A stretch of DNA of 64,000 nucleotides from Halocatena marina (GTDB taxonomy: Archaea; Halobacteriota; Halobacteria; Halobacteriales; Haloarculaceae). The notes beneath the pieces are model-generated. The model saw only the letters and a program-made list of their open reading frames with translations, did no database searches and had not been told where the DNA came from. Each line of letters starts with the position of its first letter. Positions within the stretch are counted from its first letter, which is position 1. The stretch is taken from assembly GCF_023276375.1 (NCBI RefSeq), contig NZ_JALLPK010000001.1:744001-808000 (forward strand), written 5' to 3'. The position numbers and the translations under genes were made by a program. Positions 43,731 to 53,059 of this stretch are shown here, piece after piece.

Positions 43731-44828
43731 ATGATTTCGCCTCCGGAATCAATCATCAACATACCACTACTCGATCCAGCAGCACTCGCCGGTTCTGGGC
43801 TGGACAGTCCAGAACTCACGGGTCTATTGATACTCCTTGCAATTGGGATTGCCCTCTGGGGATTCGAACGATACCGTACGAAGTTCTCGAAAGGTGAATT
43901 TATCGTCGCGCTACTGCTTTCGGCCGGTGTTTTCGTCATCGGTGTCTTTCCCGATGTATTCGACCTACTTGGTTCGGCATTGAAAATCGATCGACGACCG
44001 CTGACGATCTCCTTGGTCGTGAATATAGCCATGGTCTTCCTCCTTTTGCATCTGCTCGCTCGAACGCGTGCGAACCAACTGTCAATGGCCGAACTCACCA
44101 GAAACTTGGCCATCGAGCAGGCGTCTGATGTCGATGAGGAGAACGAGCCGACAGTGTGTATCGTCATCCCGGCGTACAACGAAGCAGAGAGTATCAAAGG
44201 CGTTGTCGATGCACTTCCTGACTCGATCCACGGCCACACGCTTATGCCCCTTGTCGTCTCCGATGGATCGACCGACTCGACCGTTGCGCGGATCGAACCG
44301 ACCGAAGCAATGGTTGTCAACCATCCGATCAATCAGGGTCAGGGTGGTGCTATCAGGACTGGCTTTGCAATCGCCCAACAGAACGACGCAGACATCGTTG
44401 TGACGATGGACGCAGACGGTCAACATCCAGCTGATCAACTCGATGATCTGCTCGAACCAATCGTCAACGATGAGGCGGATTATGTCATCGGCTCTCGATA
44501 TACCGGTGTTGACGAGTCCCAAAACGGCGTTGCACGACAAACCGGGATTCGAGTCTTTACAGTTCTGATCAATGCGATGACGAAAGCAGGAATCACCGAC
44601 TGTACGAATGGGTTTCGAGCGATCCGGTGTTCAATGCTCGGTGATATGACGCTATCCGAAGAACGATTCAGTGCTCCCGAACTCCTCATTGAGGCCCGGA
44701 AAAACGGACTCAGAATCACCGAGGTACCCATCACGATCGCTCAACGAGAGGCCGGACAGACCAAGAAACCAAAGCTCGGATACGCGCTTGGCCTTACCCG
44801 AACAATCCTCGTCACGTGGATCCGGTAA
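43731..44828 (+). CDS. DUF2304-glycosyltransferase family 2 fusion
   Basis: A 365-residue protein joining two units usually made as separate proteins. Residues 25-125 form a DUF2304 membrane domain with three hydrophobic segments (including LLGSALKIDRRPLTISLVVNIAMVFLLLHLL). Residues 140-365 are a GT2 glycosyltransferase of the dolichyl-phosphate-sugar synthase type, with VCIVIPAYNE (142-151), VVSDGSTDST, D227-A-D-G230 in VVTMDADGQHP, and DCTNGFRAI with the ER-like FSAPELLIEA. It probably loads a sugar onto a polyprenyl-phosphate carrier at the membrane. The next gene, a GT39-like transferase, would use such a donor. Confidence 0.88.
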   Translation: MISPPESIINIPLLDPAALAGSGLDSPELTGLLILLAIGIALWGFERYRTKFSKGEFIVALLLSAGVFVIGVFPDVFDLLGSALKIDRRPLTISLVVNIAMVFLLLHLLARTRANQLSMAELTRNLAIEQASDVDEENEPTVCIVIPAYNEAESIKGVVDALPDSIHGHTLMPLVVSDGSTDSTVARIEPTEAMVVNHPINQGQGGAIRTGFAIAQQNDADIVVTMDADGQHPADQLDDLLEPIVNDEADYVIGSRYTGVDESQNGVARQTGIRVFTVLINAMTKAGITDCTNGFRAIRCSMLGDMTLSEERFSAPELLIEARKNGLRITEVPITIAQREAGQTKKPKLGYALGLTRTILVTWIR

Positions 44829-44938
44829 CGTCTACTATTCATTATATCGTTGCTGTAGAACGATTCGATCCGTTCAGGTCTCGATCTCGCCCCGGATTAT
44901 ATGAGCGGATTTTTATTTCTCCTCGTTTGAGGTGAGGT

Positions 44939-46837
44939 ATGCGTATGCGGTCGATTGTGTACCGACTGTTTTGTCGTGTGAAACGACGGCTTGTAAGCGA
45001 TTTTGAAGCCGATCCATATCTCCTGTACATTCTCCTGTTGACTGGAGTGTTAGCCGGCTTCTGGTTCTGGCATCTGATACCAAACTTTGCAACTCGTGAT
45101 GAACACGCCCGTCTCCTCGATGTGCTCCCGATGATCGGAGCACTTGTTGTGGATCCGGGAATCGAATCCCTCCGGCAAGGAGTAACACAAGGTCGAATGT
45201 ACGGAGCGACGTTCTATCTGAATGCACTCGCGCTCATACCTGCCGTTTTGTTCGCCATCATAACGGGGAAGCTCGCGATCTTTGCTCCGTTCTATCGTCC
45301 GTATAAATCGACCAACATATGGGCTATCGACACTGATCTGTGGCATCTGTGGCATGATACCCCGCAGTGGCTCTGGACTTCGAGTCTTCTCACTCTCCGC
45401 CTTTTTAGTGTACTCTTTGCAGTCGGCTGTGTGTATCTCACCTACCGCATCGGGACCACACTCCGTGATCGAGCAACCGGACGGCTGGCGGGAACTCTGT
45501 TAGCGCTCACTTTTGGCTTCGTCGTCACGGCACACGAAGCCGGCGAGGACATCCCGATGCTATTCTTCTTACTACTTGTCATCTATCTCGCGCTCCGATA
45601 TCTCCAATCAGGAAACGAAACCAATCTTCTCATTGGCTGTGTGGTCGGTGGATTTGCTATTGCGTTCAAGCTCACGGCTGTTGTTGGCGTGCTGGGTCTT
45701 GGGACGGCGTATCTCCTCCGCGCACGTAGAACTGGGACAGACTGGTATACGGCAATTGCTCGACCGCGTCTCATTATCACCGGATTGATTCTCGGCATCG
45801 GTGCGGTCGTCTTCGGATATCCGTCTATTCTCCTGTCCGGTCCAGACGCGCTCGCAGATCGAATTTTCAGAGGCGTGTCGAACAAGGGGACGGTAACGGG
45901 CGGACGGACTGCTTCGGCGGGGTGGTGGTTTCTTCGAGGATATCTCAATGGTCTCGGGCTTCCGCTGTTCCTCGCTGCAATCGGGGGCGTTTTAGCGAGC
46001 ATCTCACAACTGCGAAACCAATCGAGAGAGACAGAAGGTATCGCAGTCGTACTGATCGTTTTTGGTAGTTGTGTGTTCATGCTCTCGTGGTGGGAGTACA
46101 TACGGGTTCATCACCTCCTCCCAACGTTCCCGCTCGTCATGCTCCTCATCTCGATGGCTTTGTTGCGTCTTCGTGATCACAAACCGACGATAGCGCGCAC
46201 GTTGGTCGTTGTTCTGCTCGTATCGAGCGGTTTGTATACTGGCTACGGCGACGTTGCCTACGCGACACAGCCGCGAGACGAAGCAACACAGTGGCTGTCG
46301 ACACACGCTCCCGACGACGCGACAGTGGAAGTGTACGTAGAAGATCCCCAAGACGCGGCGGTTCCACACGGAATGCGTACCAGTCATTATGGGCACAGAG
46401 AAGACAGCGGTGCGCAAATTCCCCGGTCCCGGCCATCGGTCACTGAATGGATGCGCGCGCTACCAGAACGATGTCCCGAGTACGTCGAACTCACTCACGA
46501 GGATCTCCTCTATCTTGCTCCGAACAGTTCGAGTGCTCGGTCGTGGCAGTACTACAAACACCCCCAACGATCAGCGTACATTAGGCAACTCGTGAACAGC
46601 CCCACAGACCAATACGAGGTTGCAGCCGAATTTGGACCACGTCCTTCGTTTTTCGAAGCCCAACCTCGCTTTCGTCAGCGTTTACCGGAATTCGTCCGAG
46701 TTGGGTTGATTCCACGAACAATACAGTACGGAGACGAGCAAGATCTTGGCCCCGAGCAGTACGTTCTCATCCTCGAACGAACCGGCCACTGTCCCCGACC
46801 CGATACAGCAACCGCACGAGCAACCGGCATACGATAA
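44939..46837 (+). CDS. Membrane glycosyltransferase, GT39/PMT-like
   Basis: A 632-residue polytopic membrane protein with about 10-12 hydrophobic segments in the first 430 residues and a soluble C-terminal domain. The first outward loop has HLIPNFATRDEHARLLDVLPMIG; the Asp-Glu pair there fits the acidic catalytic motif of GT39/GT83 dolichyl-phosphate-mannose transferases. VVTAHEAGEDIPMLFFLLLVIYLALRY and FAIAFKLTAVVGVLGLGTAYLL are typical helices. It probably moves a sugar from a lipid-phosphate donor to a surface acceptor, working with the GT2 fusion 110 bp upstream. ATG 44945 is an alternative start. The acceptor is unknown. Confidence 0.82.
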   Translation: MRMRSIVYRLFCRVKRRLVSDFEADPYLLYILLLTGVLAGFWFWHLIPNFATRDEHARLLDVLPMIGALVVDPGIESLRQGVTQGRMYGATFYLNALALIPAVLFAIITGKLAIFAPFYRPYKSTNIWAIDTDLWHLWHDTPQWLWTSSLLTLRLFSVLFAVGCVYLTYRIGTTLRDRATGRLAGTLLALTFGFVVTAHEAGEDIPMLFFLLLVIYLALRYLQSGNETNLLIGCVVGGFAIAFKLTAVVGVLGLGTAYLLRARRTGTDWYTAIARPRLIITGLILGIGAVVFGYPSILLSGPDALADRIFRGVSNKGTVTGGRTASAGWWFLRGYLNGLGLPLFLAAIGGVLASISQLRNQSRETEGIAVVLIVFGSCVFMLSWWEYIRVHHLLPTFPLVMLLISMALLRLRDHKPTIARTLVVVLLVSSGLYTGYGDVAYATQPRDEATQWLSTHAPDDATVEVYVEDPQDAAVPHGMRTSHYGHREDSGAQIPRSRPSVTEWMRALPERCPEYVELTHEDLLYLAPNSSSARSWQYYKHPQRSAYIRQLVNSPTDQYEVAAEFGPRPSFFEAQPRFRQRLPEFVRVGLIPRTIQYGDEQDLGPEQYVLILERTGHCPRPDTATARATGIR

Positions 46838-47031
46838 TTCGACACTGAAACGAAGCTCAATCGACTGAGGCCCTTTTTCTCTGAACGCTAGAACGTAACT
46901 GCTCTCGATTACACTGAGTAGTTTCATATGTTGCCCAGCTCAACCGATGAGACATATGTCTAACACGTTTAATATGGGTAGGATTTAACCGTAATGAGAT
47001 CGATCGCATTATCGATAGGGGAAAGTAGTCG

Positions 47032-49044
47032 ATGAGAGATGACAGCTCTGTATCTGATGTAGCACGGCGGACGCTTTTGAAGGCGACAGCTGGGTCGCTC
47101 GGTATAGCCGCTTTCGGGCAGGTGGAGGCACAGGCTCCCGATGAAGAACGAACCACTCCCAGCAACAGTGCTCGTGATGCACTGTCGAGCGATACATCGC
47201 GTGAAAATGCTGCTGAGTGGGCTTCAAACGCACTCTGGACAGCCACTGGGACTGCGACCGAATTTCCGGGTCAGGTCGTCTTTCCGCGATATTCACATCT
47301 CGCTGTTACTGCTATGAACCAGGCAGGTCTGTCAGGACACATTGGACCACGGGATGCAGCACTCGCAGCCTCACGCTTACAAGACAAGGAAACTGGCGGC
47401 TTTCACCGACAAGAGGGTGATTTCCTGGGTCCGTGGACCACCGCTACGTACCACGCTGTCTCACTGGCTCAGATGTTCGATATTTCGATCGACGAATCCG
47501 CCGCAACTGAATTTCTCCTCGACCATCAGAACGATTCTGGTGGTTTTATTCCCCGAAGTGGTTTCCTCGGTGGAAAAACGATCAGCACCTTAGCGGCCAC
47601 GTACAAGTCGACGGCTGCTCTTGGTCAATTGAATGCAGTTACCCAATCGATCCGTGATCGGATCGTCAATTTCGTCCAGTCTGCCCAACACACTGACGGA
47701 GGGTGGGCGGCAACTCCTCACTCAAACAGTTCCACCGTCGCGGGTACGTACCACGCAATCAACACGCTGTTGTCTTTGAACGCGCTGGATGCCAAAACCA
47801 AGCGAAAAGCTGGTAGTTTTCTCCTTTCACTCCAACAGCCACGAGGAGGTTTCAGAGGGACACTCAAGCCGACGGACTGCTCTTCGCCCATCTGCCGTCG
47901 TCGTCCAGAAGTAACGACACGCAACACCGCTCAGGCTCTTTTAACGCTTTCAAAGCTCGGAGATGCGAATCCGTTGCAGTCGGCTATGGAACGGTTGCAC
48001 GTGGACTGGTTGGTAGACAGACAGCTACTCAGTCCGGCGGACGAGCGGTTTCACGGTAGCTTTGAAACGTACCGGGATCGGACTGCCCCGATCACCCACT
48101 ATCTCCTGAACACGGCGTTCGCAATGAATGCGCTCCGTTCGGTCGATACGCTCGATCACATCGACCAGCAGTCAGCGGGTGCGTTTATCGCGGCTTGCCA
48201 GCATCCGGGATCGGATGGCTTCGCTTCGTGGCCAAGTAGTCTTTCATCGCTGAGAGACACAGAAGCAGCGGTTCGTGCCCTTGATCAGTCGGGCGCAATC
48301 GAACGCTTTCCGCGAGACAGCCTCGCTCGAACGCTTTCCGGCCAGCAGCGCTCCGATGGATCCATCGCACAACTCGATTGGGACAACGAACCAACAGTCA
48401 AGCAAACTGCTCTGGCCGTGCTCGCCGCTGCTCAGGTTAATCGGACCAACGCCATCGACCGTGCATCTGCACTCTCATTCATCGCCGATCACCAGCATCA
48501 GACAGGAGGATTCACAAACACCAGTACGCCCAGATCGGAAACCAGTGATGGGGGTGGGGATGATCCCTCTCTCCAGACCACTTGGCTTGCAGTCCGTGCA
48601 GTGTCTGCCATGAATGGGCTCACTCGTATCGATCGGAGAAAAGTCTCTGAGTATCTCGCCGGGCTGCAAGGCGACGATGGCCAGATCTCTCCGGAACAGC
48701 CCACGAGTCTCACCGCTGTGCGTGACACTCGGTATGCGATGGAGATACTCACAACGATCGGTCGTCTATCAGTAGTGGATCTGAACAGGGCGATCTCGTA
48801 CTTGGCCAGTCGTCAGCGGAGAGATGGCACGTATGAGAACGAAAACGAGGCCGTTCACGTAACTACCGGGCTTGCCGCAGCCGATGCACTTTCTGAGATT
48901 GATCTGTCGAAGACACAACAGTATCTACAGACGAAACAATTGCCAAGTGGTGGGTTCGCCAAGAAAGGCTTTTACAGCAGTGCTACTGCTATGCAGCGCC
49001 ACGCCGATGTGGTCGAAGCACTTTCTGTCTTGCGTGCACAGTAG
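47032..49044 (+). CDS. Tat-exported prenyltransferase/squalene-cyclase-like repeat protein
   Basis: A 670-residue exported protein. The N-terminus (DVARRTLLKATAGSLGIAAF) is a Tat signal ending near AQA. The rest is a run of about ten alpha-alpha repeats of the prenyltransferase-beta/terpene-cyclase type: each ends in a QW-like turn such as DKETGGFHRQ, NDSGGFIPR, HTDGGWAATP, QPRGGFRGT, RSDGSIAQ, HQTGGFTN, GDDGQISPE and RRDGTYENE. They predict an alpha/alpha toroid. The DxDD motif of squalene-hopene cyclases is not seen, so cyclisation is unlikely; the fold may instead bind a lipid, a peptide or a glycan outside the cell. Function is unknown. It follows glycosyltransferase genes. Confidence 0.8.
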   Translation: MRDDSSVSDVARRTLLKATAGSLGIAAFGQVEAQAPDEERTTPSNSARDALSSDTSRENAAEWASNALWTATGTATEFPGQVVFPRYSHLAVTAMNQAGLSGHIGPRDAALAASRLQDKETGGFHRQEGDFLGPWTTATYHAVSLAQMFDISIDESAATEFLLDHQNDSGGFIPRSGFLGGKTISTLAATYKSTAALGQLNAVTQSIRDRIVNFVQSAQHTDGGWAATPHSNSSTVAGTYHAINTLLSLNALDAKTKRKAGSFLLSLQQPRGGFRGTLKPTDCSSPICRRRPEVTTRNTAQALLTLSKLGDANPLQSAMERLHVDWLVDRQLLSPADERFHGSFETYRDRTAPITHYLLNTAFAMNALRSVDTLDHIDQQSAGAFIAACQHPGSDGFASWPSSLSSLRDTEAAVRALDQSGAIERFPRDSLARTLSGQQRSDGSIAQLDWDNEPTVKQTALAVLAAAQVNRTNAIDRASALSFIADHQHQTGGFTNTSTPRSETSDGGGDDPSLQTTWLAVRAVSAMNGLTRIDRRKVSEYLAGLQGDDGQISPEQPTSLTAVRDTRYAMEILTTIGRLSVVDLNRAISYLASRQRRDGTYENENEAVHVTTGLAAADALSEIDLSKTQQYLQTKQLPSGGFAKKGFYSSATAMQRHADVVEALSVLRAQ

Positions 49045-49170
49045 AATTACCTGCTCTCCACAAGAGGACGAACTGTTGTTTATGTCACTATATAGAGCGA
49101 ACGAGAGGAGAGGCAGAGACTGGGGGCGGATGGGTGATTGGTTGATAACGTGGTTCTGGAACCCAGTATC

Positions 49171-50529
49171 TTAGTTTGAGACGATGAACTGTCCAGCGAT
49201 CTTTGTGACCTCTTTCATGGATTTTGCCTCGTCGAAGCCCTTCGGAAACGGAAGGTCGCCGTTGAGTTCGTTGAGGAAGCCTGCGTGGCGAGCCTCAACG
49301 CTCTGGATCGATGCCGCCGCCTCGAAGACCGTGTCATTTGAGACGGTCGGGCCAGCACCCAAGTACGCCGCGACGCCGGTGTTTTCGAGCGCTTGTGCAA
49401 CACCGAGGAATTCGCTTGCAGTCTCGTAGCCGAAGTCGTACTCGGCCTCTTCGACGGGGGTCCCGTCGAGTTTCTTGACGGTCTTCGTGATGGCGTCGAC
49501 GTGGGCCTTCTCGTGATCACGGATCTCAGCGAGATCTGACTTGAGGCCGTCTGTGACCTCACCGTCACCGAATCGACAGAGTACTGCGTTTTCGAGTTCG
49601 GAATCGCTGAACTCTTTGAGCCCGTCGCGGTAGAAGGCGTATTCGAGGTGCTCAAGCGTCAGCGCGTAGTTCAGAACGTCGAGATCGCTCGTGCCATCAT
49701 CCTGTTTTCGCTCTGGCTTTCCACTGTCGCTGTTTTGCTTTGCGTTCTCTTTCTTCTGTTTTTCCTTTGTAGATGTAATGAACTGCCCGGCGATCTTGAG
49801 GACTTCCTCCATCGATTTTGCTTCGTCGAACGCCTTCGGGAACGGTGAGGTGGAATTGACGAGATTGAGGAAGCTCGCGTGGCGAGCCTCGACGGTGTGG
49901 ATCGAGAGCGCTGCCGAGAGAACCTTGTTGCTCATGATCATCGGGGCAGCGCCAGCATACGCCGAGACACCGGTGTTTTCGAGGGCTTTGCCGGTTGCGA
50001 GGAACTCGCTCGGCGTTTCGTAGCCGAAGTCGTACTCGGCCGCTGTGGCCGGGGTGCCGTCGAGTTTCTCGACCGTCTGTGCGATGGCGTCGACGTGGGC
50101 CTTCTCGTTGTCGCGGATTTCGGCGAGATACGCTGGCACTTCCATGCGCACCGTCTCGCTGAAGCTCTCGAGCGCGCTTGCGCCCATCAGCTCGTCGTGA
50201 CCGAATTCCTTGAGGCCATCGCGGTAGAAGGCGTATTCGAGGTGTTCGAGCGCCAGCGCGTAGTTCAGGATATCGACATCCGTGGGATCGGACATCTCCT
50301 TGGCCTGCTGCACCCCAGCTGCGTCAAGCAGCTGCAGCTGGTCGGCCAACGGAGTACTCTGTGTAGTGTCCGACGCACTGATAAGTCCTCCACTGGCACT
50401 GCCGAGCAACGCAGTGCTTCCGAGGGCTGCCACACCGGTGAGTACCCCTCGACGGGTTGTGGATCCGCGTGATCGGTTTGATTGCTCTGTACTAGAATTA
50501 TCGGTCGTGTCTGCGTTCTTTCGGCTCAT
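49171..50529 (-). CDS. Tat-exported protein with two tandem ferritin-like domains
   Basis: A 452-residue protein. The Tat signal has TTRRGVLTGVAALGSTALLG. Two ferritin-like repeats of about 165 residues follow, joined by a Lys/Gln/Glu-rich linker. They open DVDILNYALALEHLEYAFYRDGL and DLDVLNYALTLEHLEYAFYRDGL, and both contain IRD(N/H)EKAHVDAI, EYDFGYET and VEARHA. Each supplies Glu and E-x2-H type ligands for a di-iron site. The repeats are so alike that an internal duplication is clear. I start at ATG 50529; the frame from 50568 adds basic residues without Tat logic. Exported ferritin-like proteins may handle iron or oxidants at the surface; the role is unproven. Confidence 0.87.
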   Translation of the reverse strand: MSRKNADTTDNSSTEQSNRSRGSTTRRGVLTGVAALGSTALLGSASGGLISASDTTQSTPLADQLQLLDAAGVQQAKEMSDPTDVDILNYALALEHLEYAFYRDGLKEFGHDELMGASALESFSETVRMEVPAYLAEIRDNEKAHVDAIAQTVEKLDGTPATAAEYDFGYETPSEFLATGKALENTGVSAYAGAAPMIMSNKVLSAALSIHTVEARHASFLNLVNSTSPFPKAFDEAKSMEEVLKIAGQFITSTKEKQKKENAKQNSDSGKPERKQDDGTSDLDVLNYALTLEHLEYAFYRDGLKEFSDSELENAVLCRFGDGEVTDGLKSDLAEIRDHEKAHVDAITKTVKKLDGTPVEEAEYDFGYETASEFLGVAQALENTGVAAYLGAGPTVSNDTVFEAAASIQSVEARHAGFLNELNGDLPFPKGFDEAKSMKEVTKIAGQFIVSN

Positions 50530-50795
50530 ATACGTTAGGTTCCTGCGTGACCTCATCTGGAGCCACACAGAATTTCTATAAGAAAATACGCCGAGTTGTC
50601 ACCCAAATTCGGCCCACTTATCCACCGATTTATCCCCAAAGAGCGGATTATAACGTCAAAAACAGCGTTTTAATGAATTATCGATATTGAATATATCACG
50701 TTGGCCATCGTCTGTTCTTGTTGGGTAGCCTCGAACTCGTGGAGAATCGTTTTGACGAAGAACAGTACGATCAGACCAGGAGAGTGACCACTGGT

Positions 50796-52073
50796 TTATA
50801 TGTCTAGTGCTGCGGGGATATCAACTAGTCCTGCTCCGCCCTCTTTCTCAGATAAGCCAACGTCTGTAGCAGTCTCTGTAAGCCGTTTTGCTGCCTCGGC
50901 GTTATCATACCCGTCTGCCATAAGTAGCGCTCCAGCACCAGCGATGTGTGGTGCCGCCATTGATGTTCCCGAGAACGCTTCGTAGGGTTGTTTGTCTGAT
51001 GTATACGTAGATCTGATATTCGTCCCGGGCGCTAAGATATCGAGCTCTGGTCCTGTTGTTGAAAGCGCCGCGAGCTCGTCCTTTTCATTGGTAGCACCAA
51101 CGCTGAGGACGTGGGGGTGGGCAGCGGGGTACTTCACACAGTTGTCACAGGGACCACTATTGCCTGCAGCAGCAACTACGAGTGTTCCTTGTTCAAACGC
51201 GTGTGAGCACGCATCGCCGACTATCTTCGATGCTCGTGGTGAGCCGAGACTCAGGTTTGCAACATCCCATCCCTGCTTGACGACGTAGTCGATACCCGCC
51301 GCAATATCTGATATCGCTCCGAAACCAACACTGCTCAGTACTCTCACTGCGTGAAGTGTCGAATCAGGACTGACACCGATAACACCTTCGGAGTTATCGA
51401 TGGCGCTTGCAACGCCGGCACAGTGCGTTCCGTGTCCGATTTCGTCCTGCCACTTCGGAGATGTGGAGCTAGAAAGCAGTCCTGATAACCGGCTGTAATT
51501 TCTCTGTGATTGGTCGTCACGCGAGAGGGCAGTCACACTGCTCTGATTAGCTTGTTTTTGTTTTGTGGATAACAGTCCAAGACCGTTAGAAAATGACGCT
51601 CCTTCCCCAAGATTCCCCCGAAGATCAGGATGGGTACTATCGATTCCAGTGTCGAGAATCGCAATATCGACACCGCTGCCACTGATATCCTGATTGTGGG
51701 CTTTTGTTGTTCCAATGCGGCCGACCCCCCATGGAACGCTCTGTCCGAACGCAGCCATCGTCCGATCTGGTTCGACATACCGGATCGAATCATCATCAGC
51801 TAGTGTTTCGACCGCTGATCCAGACAATAGCTGTTCAGGTATTGTGATGGTCGCTGCGTTGAAATCGAAGTTTCGGACGACGCTATCCGCAAGATTGGCG
51901 GCCGCTTCGTGGCCGCTGTCGTCGTGATAGCCGATATTTAACGGTATGAGACTACCGACACTTTCTGTGGCGATATTTCCAATAGAACTGAGGACACCAA
52001 TACTACCAACCGACCGGAGTACATCACGGCGGGTAGGCTCCGACCCAGAGCTATATGTCTCTTTAGATGTCAT
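50796..52073 (-). CDS. Subtilisin-like serine protease (S8), Tat-exported
   Basis: A 425-residue secreted protease of the halolysin type. Tat motif TRRDVLRSVG is followed by a propeptide (about 40-110) with an inhibitor-I9-like pattern (ITIPEQLLSGSAVETLADDDSIRYVEPDR). The catalytic triad is D141 (AILDTGID), H214 (IGHGTHCAG) and S371 (SGTSMAAP), with oxyanion N305 (AAGNSG). D and H are about 73 residues apart, roughly twice the subtilisin spacing, because of a Ser/Gln-rich insert at 160-205. It ends soon after the catalytic domain and lacks the C-terminal extension of classical halolysins. Cys309 and Cys312 may form a disulfide. Confidence 0.92.
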   Translation of the reverse strand: MTSKETYSSGSEPTRRDVLRSVGSIGVLSSIGNIATESVGSLIPLNIGYHDDSGHEAAANLADSVVRNFDFNAATITIPEQLLSGSAVETLADDDSIRYVEPDRTMAAFGQSVPWGVGRIGTTKAHNQDISGSGVDIAILDTGIDSTHPDLRGNLGEGASFSNGLGLLSTKQKQANQSSVTALSRDDQSQRNYSRLSGLLSSSTSPKWQDEIGHGTHCAGVASAIDNSEGVIGVSPDSTLHAVRVLSSVGFGAISDIAAGIDYVVKQGWDVANLSLGSPRASKIVGDACSHAFEQGTLVVAAAGNSGPCDNCVKYPAAHPHVLSVGATNEKDELAALSTTGPELDILAPGTNIRSTYTSDKQPYEAFSGTSMAAPHIAGAGALLMADGYDNAEAAKRLTETATDVGLSEKEGGAGLVDIPAALDI

Positions 52074-53059
52074 TTATTGTGAAACTATTTGATGATAGCT
52101 TTTACAAGACCCGACCCCGAGATCGTTCCTCTCTCTGTCTTCGCTGAATACGCGTGCATTCGAAACTGGGGCAGCAATGAAGCGCGCCAGAAATGATACA
52201 ACAATATCAGATTTTACTGACTGCATATGACATTACGTAACTCGAATAGAAGAGTAATTAACTTTTGGGTTATATATGTATCCATCTGGCACAAACTATT
52301 ACAATGGCTTTATGACAGGTGAAATCACAAGACAGCTGCCGTCAGATCATAAATATGAATGGGTATTCATGAAACTCTATCTGTATTTCTCTGGAAATAA
52401 TGTCTACTACGATAGCAGATAGATAATTGACTGATCTATGATTGCTAGGTCGACATATAGCTTAGCAATCCGATTGTTTACTACTCCATGCGATAATTTC
52501 ATATTATAGACATACATATTATATGAATTTAACAAACGATTCGTCATGAGTTTCCCATATCCAAAGGCTTAGTGTTAGTCTGCTCCGTGAGACGGTGCGT
52601 AACCACAGTCTTGACAGATCCACGACTGATACTGCTGATGCAATTCTCCTTCACAGTTGGGACAACGATAGTGCATACAAACTGGTGTACTATCGACAAT
52701 CACTTATAGATTTGTTCGACGATTGTCGGTCTATAGTATTTTCACAGACCATCTATATTTATATTATAAATTCTCCTCATCGTCTATTGACGATAGGGTA
52801 TGTTGCAAAGTCGGTGGGTGCAGACATCTGGAATGTCTTCAGCTCCAACGATCTCGATAGCCTCACACAATAGATCTGCTCGGAAACGACAGCCTCAGCG
52901 GAAAGCCGAATTGAACATGGTGTATGGTCTGTTCTGATTTCCCTCGAGAATTTTAAATACAACAATCATTATCTATCAGTTTGATTTCAATGCAAACGAT
53001 TGACGTGCGGGGGACAACGATTCAACAGTCAACGAACAGTAACAGCTGAGTTGTCTCAC
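52074..53059. other. AT-rich intergenic region containing one small zinc-finger gene
   Basis: About 1 kb between the subtilase start and the P450 stop, both minus strand. It holds the subtilase promoter at its left end and a 33-residue zinc-ribbon gene at 52575-52676. The remainder (52100-52570 and 52680-53059) is AT-rich with no credible gene; the frames there have random composition. A 19-codon frame starting MQTIDVRGTT at 52991 is too short to judge. Confidence 0.5.
52575..52676 (-). CDS. 33-residue zinc-ribbon microprotein
   Basis: Read directly from the minus strand: it starts MHYRCPNCEGELHQQYQSWI and continues CQDCGYAPSHGAD before TAA. Two CxxC knuckles (C5-x2-C8 and C21-x2-C24) 12 residues apart can hold one zinc ion. 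The end YAPSHGAD and the short length fit the haloarchaeal zinc-finger microproteins, several of which affect growth or biofilm in Haloferax. It is an island in a gene-poor 1-kb stretch and too short for routine calling. Family number is uncertain. Confidence 0.7.
   Translation of the reverse strand: MHYRCPNCEGELHQQYQSWICQDCGYAPSHGAD

Noticed and set aside
52991-53050. 19-codon plus-strand frame starting MQTIDVRGTT
   Set aside because: Too short, Ser/Thr/Asn-rich and without a promoter or partner gene.
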